A stretch of DNA of 64,000 nt from Paenibacillus_I sp035510375. GTDB lineage: Bacteria; Bacillota; Bacilli; Paenibacillales; Paenibacillaceae. Position 1 is the first letter of the stretch. Each line of letters opens with the position of its first letter. The position numbers were made by a program, and so were the translations under genes. The stretch is from the NCBI RefSeq assembly GCF_035510375.1, contig NZ_DATKHG010000013.1; one strand, 5' to 3'. Positions 59,922 through 64,000 of the stretch are shown piece after piece. The notes under the pieces were generated by a model that was not told the origin of the DNA, did no database searches, and saw nothing but the letters and a program-made list of their open reading frames with translations.

Positions 59922-59954
59922 GGAGATGCGATTTAAGAAGGGAGCCGGTAAGGC

Positions 59955-61592
59955 GTGGAGCATTTGGACCATCGAAAAAAGATGACGATCATGTCGGCCG
60001 TCATCGCCGCGATGCTGTTCGCGGCGCTCAACCAGACGATCGTCAGCACGGCGCTCCCGAGAATCGTCGAGCGGCTGGGCGGGATGGAGTATTACAGCTG
60101 GGTGTTCACGGTGTTCATGCTGACCTCCAGCATAACGACCATTCTGGTCGGCAAGCTGTCGGATATCTACGGCAGGAAGCCGTTCATTCTGGTGGGCATC
60201 GGAGTTTTCGTGCTTGGCTCGCTGCTCTGCGGCCTGTCGGGCGACATCATTCAACTGATCATCTATCGCGGGATACAGGGTCTGGGCGCCGGCATGATCA
60301 TGTCCACGGCGTTCACCGTGATCGGCGACCTGTTCGCGCCGCGCGAACGGGGCCGGTGGCAAGGGACGATGAGCGCCGCGTTCGGGCTGGCCAGCGTATT
60401 CGGCCCCACGCTCGGCGGGTATATCGTGGACAACATGGAGTGGCGGTGGGTATTCTGGGTATTCCTTCCTTTCGGGATCGTTGCCTTCGTCATGATCTGG
60501 GCGTTGTTTCCGAAGGTGCCGCGCAGGCAAGGCGAGACCGTCGATTATGCGGGCTCGCTGCTCCTGGCGCTGACGATGGTGCCCGCGCTGCTCGCCTTCT
60601 CGTGGGCAGGGACGAAATACGAATGGGATTCGGCGACGATTATCGGCCTGTTGCTCGCGGCAGCGGTCATGCTGGGTCTGTTCATTGCGGCGGAACGCCG
60701 GGCAAGCAGCCCGGTACTGCCGCTCGGCCTGTTCCGGAACAGCATATTTACCGTGTCGAATACGGCGAGCTTCCTGCTCGGCGCGGGCATGTTCGGAGCG
60801 ATCATGTACATGCCCTGGTTCGTGCAGGGCGTGATGGGGACGTCCGCCACGATGTCCGGTTATGTGACGATGCCGATGACGCTCAGCCTTGTTCTCGGCA
60901 GCGCGGTCGGCGGGGCGATTACGACGCGCACCGGGAAATATAAGCTGCTCGCATTGGCGGGGGTCGTCATCATGATGGCCGGCATGTACCTGCTCTCCAC
61001 GATGGGTCGCGGGACGTCGACCTTTGAGGCGATCGTGTATATGATCGTTACCGGACTCGGTTTGGGGATTGCCATGCCGGTGTTCACGCTGACCGTACAG
61101 AATGCGGTCGAGCAGCGCTTGCTGGGCGTGGCGACCGCCTCGTCCCAGCTGTTCCGTTCGCTTGGCGGCACGATCGGCGTCTCGGTCATGTCGACCGTGC
61201 TGGCGAACCGTCTGGCTTCCCGCATGATGGAAAAGGGCGCCGCTACAGGGTCGGCCGGCTTGCCCAAGGAATTGCCGCCTGAAGCGGCCAAGGCGTTCGA
61301 GGCGCTGCGCGATCCGCAGGCGCTGCTCGATCCGGGCAAGCTGGACAAGCTTCGGGAAGGTCTTCCTGCCGACCTGCAAGCGGTCTTTGCCAATCTCGTG
61401 GAGACGCTGCGCGATGCGCTGAGCTATGCACTGACCGGCGTGTTCTTCACAGGCGGCGTCGTGATGGCGGGGGCGTTGCTGCTGACGCTGTTCCTGAAGG
61501 AGATTCCGCTCCGCAGCGCCCGCAAGCCAAATGCTTCCGAAGCGGCCCCAGCGCCCGCAGGGGCAGGGCGGCGGAATGCGGAGCAGTCCTGA
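59955..61592 (+). CDS. DHA2-family (14-TM) multidrug efflux MFS transporter
   Basis: A 545-residue membrane protein with 14 predicted segments. Motif A is VGKLSDIYGRKPFILVG, the MDR motif C-like region is FGLASVFGPTLGGYIVD, and the N-terminus MTIMSAVIAAMLFAALNQTI with VSTALPRIV is of the EmrB/QacA type. A large loop (about residues 425-480) lies before the last segment. GTG 59955 start. Substrates are likely lipophilic drugs or dyes; regulation by the upstream MarR protein is inferred. Confidence 0.92.
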   Translation: MEHLDHRKKMTIMSAVIAAMLFAALNQTIVSTALPRIVERLGGMEYYSWVFTVFMLTSSITTILVGKLSDIYGRKPFILVGIGVFVLGSLLCGLSGDIIQLIIYRGIQGLGAGMIMSTAFTVIGDLFAPRERGRWQGTMSAAFGLASVFGPTLGGYIVDNMEWRWVFWVFLPFGIVAFVMIWALFPKVPRRQGETVDYAGSLLLALTMVPALLAFSWAGTKYEWDSATIIGLLLAAAVMLGLFIAAERRASSPVLPLGLFRNSIFTVSNTASFLLGAGMFGAIMYMPWFVQGVMGTSATMSGYVTMPMTLSLVLGSAVGGAITTRTGKYKLLALAGVVIMMAGMYLLSTMGRGTSTFEAIVYMIVTGLGLGIAMPVFTLTVQNAVEQRLLGVATASSQLFRSLGGTIGVSVMSTVLANRLASRMMEKGAATGSAGLPKELPPEAAKAFEALRDPQALLDPGKLDKLREGLPADLQAVFANLVETLRDALSYALTGVFFTGGVVMAGALLLTLFLKEIPLRSARKPNASEAAPAPAGAGRRNAEQS

Positions 61593-61605
61593 TTGGTGAC
61601 AGCCC

Positions 61606-61716
61606 ATGGATAACTGTACGAGCTTCAGCTCGGTTGTCCCTCTTCTCGACCAGGGATGGGTCGAGCTGCGCATAGACGGGAAAGCCGTCGCCGCGTACGG
61701 TGCAAGGAAGCTATAA
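61606..61716 (+). CDS. Possible 36-residue small protein
   Basis: A frame from ATG 61606 encodes 36 residues (QGWVELRIDGKAVAAYGARK in the second half), 13 bp after the efflux gene. The ribosome site is weak (TTGGTGAC). Composition is protein-like, but there is no recognised family; it may be fortuitous or a remnant. Confidence 0.25.
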   Translation: MDNCTSFSSVVPLLDQGWVELRIDGKAVAAYGARKL

Positions 61717-61722
61717 GTTTGC

Positions 61723-61769
61723 GAAAAAACGGCTGCGCTTCGGCAGGTAAATCTGCAGAAGCGCAGCCG
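61723..61769 (-). terminator. Minus-strand intrinsic terminator after the small ORF
   Basis: CGGCTGCGCTTC / GAAGCGCAGCCG is an almost perfect stem; read on the minus strand it ends in TTTTTTC. Confidence 0.9.
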
Positions 61770-61783
61770 CTCGATTATGGGGG

Positions 61784-61870
61784 TCAGTGATTGTTGCCGG
61801 AGGCATTGCCTTTCTTGTCGGACGTTCTGGTCGTTGTATTCTGACGGCCGTGGCCTTGCTGTTTGCCCAT
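61784..61870 (-). CDS. Small 28-residue hydrophilic protein
   Basis: On the minus strand GGGAGGTG lies 6 nt before an ATG at 61870, encoding 28 residues (MGKQQGHGRQNTTTRTSD then KKGNASGNNH) and TGA, followed directly by a strong terminator. The composition (Gly, Asn, Gln, Lys, Thr, His) resembles small acid-soluble or coat-associated spore peptides, but the family is not recognised. It lies just downstream of the broken radical SAM frame. Confidence 0.6.
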   Translation of the reverse strand: MGKQQGHGRQNTTTRTSDKKGNASGNNH

Positions 61871-61953
61871 GCGCACACCTCCCTTCGCCGCCTCTCTAGT
61901 TTGCACATCGAAGCAGCGGGCATACAAGGGGAGGCGCAGGCTGCGGACGAACT

Positions 61954-62328
61954 GCCCCCGGCGAGCAGCTCCAGACAGGCGCGCGTCAGCTTCGCCTCCG
62001 CTTCCGCCGACTGGTAAGGATCGGTGGCCGTCCCGATCGCCACATGCGACCGCCGGAGCGCGTCTCCGCGCGTTCGGGCCAAACGCTTCAATTGGGCGGA
62101 CAGCGCTTCCGCCGCGTTGCTTTTGACGAGAATCCGGTTCTGGAACGTGTCGTCGGCGCCGAGGCCGAGAAAGGCGTGCGTCGAACGGGCGTAGCAGAAG
62201 CTGCAGCCGTGCCGGCAGCCGCGGTAAGGGTTGATCGACCAGTCGAACGGCATCGACGGGGCCTTTACGGCATTGAGGACGGTTTTGGCCTGTATCGTTT
62301 CATAGTGCGCTGTCTGTTTCGTCGTCAT
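61954..62328 (-). pseudogene. Truncated SPL-family radical SAM protein (N-terminal fragment)
   Basis: The first about 125 codons from ATG 62328 encode a radical SAM N-terminus: FDWSINPYRGCRHGCSFCYA with CxxxCxxC, then TDPYQSAEAEAKLTRACLEL, as in SPL/Rv2578c-type proteins (spore photoproduct lyase relatives). After LLAGG the frame continues to 61711 but no longer resembles the family; the remaining roughly two thirds of the barrel are missing. The gene was probably cut by a deletion next to the 28-codon ORF. A LexA-like box lies 30 bp upstream. Confidence 0.75.
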
Positions 62329-62357
62329 GGCTGATGCACCGGCTTTCCTATGGAATC

Positions 62358-62371
62358 AGAACAAATGTTCC
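62358..62371. promoter_or_regulatory. LexA (SOS) box-like palindrome
   Basis: AGAACAAATGTTCC at 62358-62371 has the core GAAC-AAAT-GTTC and differs from the Gram-positive SOS consensus CGAACRNRYGTTYC at one position. It lies between the divergent radical SAM remnant (start 62328) and the unknown gene at 62512. Confidence 0.6.
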
Positions 62372-62511
62372 CACCCTAATTTAACATATTCACGCCGCCG
62401 GTGAAAGCGGCTGTTATTTCCAATCGGGACGGCGGAGATTCTTGCTTTTTTGAGCGTATATCTTTACAATCCTCATTACCGATGTTCGAAATAGAAGCGG
62501 GGGATGACCGC

Positions 62512-62919
62512 ATGACAGCCAGCTCCTTAATCGCGATCGACTCCAGGCCGGTCGAGCATTTGCGTCTGCCGGACGGCTTTTTGTCGCTGCTGACGGGGAC
62601 GGTGCTGCGGCTGTACGGCGAACGGATTTGTTGGGGGAAGCTGCCGTCCGACAAGCCGTTTTTCGTTGCCGCGTATTTTCTTCCGTCGCTTACTTATTAT
62701 GTCTCGGCGTTGGTGGATCCTTCGCTGTTCGCGGATGAGCTTCACGACGAGGATATTGAATTCGGCCGCGATGAGCCGATGGTGGACGAGGCCGGCTTTG
62801 TGATCAGCGCGACGATTACGAATGAGTTCGTAACCGAGCCTTTTTTCGTCGGCTATAAAACAACGGTGCTGCTCGACTCTCATTTTGAAGGCTCTCCGGC
62901 GCTTCGCGAGGCGTTGTAA
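62512..62919 (+). CDS. Uncharacterised 135-residue protein
   Basis: ATG 62512 follows GGGGGATGACC. The protein is cytoplasmic-looking, with aromatic and acidic stretches (FVAAYFLPSLTYYVSALVD, ADELHDEDIEFGRDE) and VGYKTTVLLDSHFEGS near the end. I do not recognise a family. An in-frame upstream extension to 62401 exists without a ribosome site. It has its own space from the neighbours and a following terminator. Confidence 0.7.
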   Translation: MTASSLIAIDSRPVEHLRLPDGFLSLLTGTVLRLYGERICWGKLPSDKPFFVAAYFLPSLTYYVSALVDPSLFADELHDEDIEFGRDEPMVDEAGFVISATITNEFVTEPFFVGYKTTVLLDSHFEGSPALREAL

Positions 62920-63030
62920 TCGGGCCGCCGTCCATGGGCGACCGGCCAATAATCAATAACCGCGTGCGGGGGAAAAGCCCTTGGACGGGCTTATTGGTTC
63001 TTTTAGCTGTGATAGGGAATTTGAATGTGA

Positions 63031-63075
63031 AAACCGCCGGAGGCCGAGTTTGGCCGCGGCGGTTTGTTTTTGGCT
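63031..63075. terminator. Bidirectional terminator between the unknown gene and the GGDEF gene
   Basis: AAACCGCC (63031-63038) pairs with GGCGGTTT (63058-63065) around a smaller GGCC hairpin, with T-rich GTTTTTGG on the plus side and an A-rich flank on the other. Confidence 0.75.
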
Positions 63076-63077
63076 TT

Positions 63078-64000
63078 TTATCCCGACTTCGGAACCCAGT
63101 CCTCGTTGTCCCGATCATAGATGGAGATGCCGTGCTTCGTGTCGTTTTTCACCCGGTACATCGCCCAATCGGCCCTTGCGACATAAGCGTTCAGGGAGTC
63201 GGCGTCGAAGCATGCTCCCATGGAAGCCGTCACGCTGAACGGGCGCCCCGCGATGTACACCGGTTTGGCCATTTCGGTGAGGATATATTCCAGGAGCAGG
63301 ACGACTTCTTCTTTGTGGCGGTAGGCAGGGAAAATGACCAGAAATTCATCGCCCGCATACCGGCAGGGAATAAACCGTTCGTCGGCCGACAGCCGCCGCA
63401 GGGTGCTGCCGACATGCTGGAGCACGGCGTCCCCGAAATCGTGGCCGTACGTGTCGTTGATCAGTTTAAAGTCGTTCAGGTCCATGAAAGCGACGGCCAG
63501 CGGATACCGTTCGGAGGGCTCCTGAAAAAACGTCTCGACATAACCGCGGTTATAAAGCCCCGTCAGGTCGTCGTGCACGATCATATCCTCCAGCTCGACG
63601 AAGCAGGCGACCGTTCGGGCGAGCTGATCAAGGACGATTACGTCCGCCCGGGTAAATCTCCGTGTCCGGTCCATTGCGCAAATGATGCCGAACAGGGCTC
63701 CGCCAGGCGTTGCGATCGGTACGGCGATGAAGCTGCAGGCGCCGATTTGCTTCGTCACATCCATGCCTTTCGTCGGAGGATGATCGCTTGTATCGTCGAT
63801 GATGACGGCGGCCGTGCCGTCGCAAACCAGCTTGCAGTAAGCAAGATGGAAGGGTTGGACGGCGCCTTCTTGCACGGTCGTTTCATCGCGATTCCAGGAG
63901 CTTACGGTCAGGTTCGAGCCGTCTTCGTACTCCGCCACGAAAAACGTCCGGGCGCCGAGCGTTTCGGTCAAAGCCTCGAACATATGGTGCGAGGCTTGCC
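63078..64000 (-). CDS. GAF-GGDEF domain diguanylate cyclase-like protein (5' end beyond window)
   Basis: The frame runs from the window edge to 63078. An ATG at 63983 exists but the frame stays open to 64000 (QASHH just before it), and the GAF-like domain appears already under way, so the gene probably begins outside. The N-terminal part is a GAF-type sensor (ACSFIAVPIATPGGALFGII). The GGDEF domain follows with DDLTGLYNRGYVETFFQ, AFMDLNDFKLINDTYGHDFG, and RYAGDEFLVIF. The signature reads AGDEF rather than GGDEF, a variant seen in active enzymes. It likely makes c-di-GMP in response to a small molecule bound by the GAF domain. Confidence 0.88.
   Translation of the reverse strand, partial: QASHHMFEALTETLGARTFFVAEYEDGSNLTVSSWNRDETTVQEGAVQPFHLAYCKLVCDGTAAVIIDDTSDHPPTKGMDVTKQIGACSFIAVPIATPGGALFGIICAMDRTRRFTRADVIVLDQLARTVACFVELEDMIVHDDLTGLYNRGYVETFFQEPSERYPLAVAFMDLNDFKLINDTYGHDFGDAVLQHVGSTLRRLSADERFIPCRYAGDEFLVIFPAYRHKEEVVLLLEYILTEMAKPVYIAGRPFSVTASMGACFDADSLNAYVARADWAMYRVKNDTKHGISIYDRDNEDWVPKSG

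Overview
The window is a chromosomal segment of a high-GC, endospore-forming Firmicute, most likely a Paenibacillaceae member (Paenibacillus or Cohnella type). The evidence is gene content and gene order, from memory of the Bacillus subtilis map: safA, bofC, ruv genes, queA, tgt, yajC, spoVB, comN, secD/secF, recJ, apt, relA, dtd, hisS, aspS, tcdA, rarA, cymR, alaS, ireB, ruvX, mltG, trhP1/trhP2 and pbpI follow much the same order as the yrb-yrv-yrr region of B. subtilis. Both aminoacyl-tRNA synthetase transcription units start with T-box leaders, which is typical of Firmicutes. secD and secF are separate genes here, whereas B. subtilis has them fused.

Layout. 1-16220: end of a branched-chain aminotransferase, spore-coat protein SafA, BofC, the Holliday-junction genes ruvC-ruvA-ruvB, a DCC protein, a SpoIID-like protein, queuosine genes queA-tgt, yajC, three membrane-protein genes (TIGR04086, DUF421, SpoVB), comN and secD-secF. 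16316-23229: an atypical CDF-like protein, recJ, apt, relA, dtd. 23230-24738: about 1.5 kb without genes, holding a tandem array of 25-bp palindromes and then the hisS T-box. 24739-31939: hisS-aspS-tcdA, rarA and a CNNM/CBS membrane protein. 31940-35344: a second palindrome cluster, mnmA on the minus strand, and divergent cymR-iscS. 35359-45294: small proteins, an AI-2E family permease, alaS with its T-box, ireB-ruvX-DUF1292 genes, mltG and two U32 peptidase genes for tRNA hydroxylation. 45566-54192: a chemotaxis receptor with a SigD-like promoter, a class B penicillin-binding protein, a permease, a polysaccharide deacetylase and ilvD. 54372-59263: urease cluster ureABC-F-G-D behind a perfect TnrA/GlnR box. 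59340-64000: a MarR regulator with a 14-TM efflux pump, a truncated SPL-type radical SAM gene behind a LexA-like box, a 28-codon ORF, an unknown 135-aa protein and a GAF-GGDEF protein cut by the window edge.

Most of the window is housekeeping: tRNA modification (queA, tgt, mnmA, tcdA, trhP1/2), translation quality control (dtd, hisS, aspS, alaS), recombination and replication repair (ruvABC, recJ, rarA), protein export, the stringent response and peptidoglycan synthesis, plus sporulation genes. The accessory part is the last 10 kb: nitrogen-controlled urease and a regulator-efflux pair.

The least explained structure is the pair of palindrome arrays at 23542-23955 and 32044-32232. They share the same 26/37-bp spacer rhythm (113-bp period) although the spacer sequences differ. 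Other points of note are the missing ureE, the unclear specifier of the hisS T-box, the CDF-like protein lacking canonical metal ligands, and the LexA-like box in front of a broken radical SAM gene. No mobile element, tRNA, rRNA or CRISPR array was recognised.
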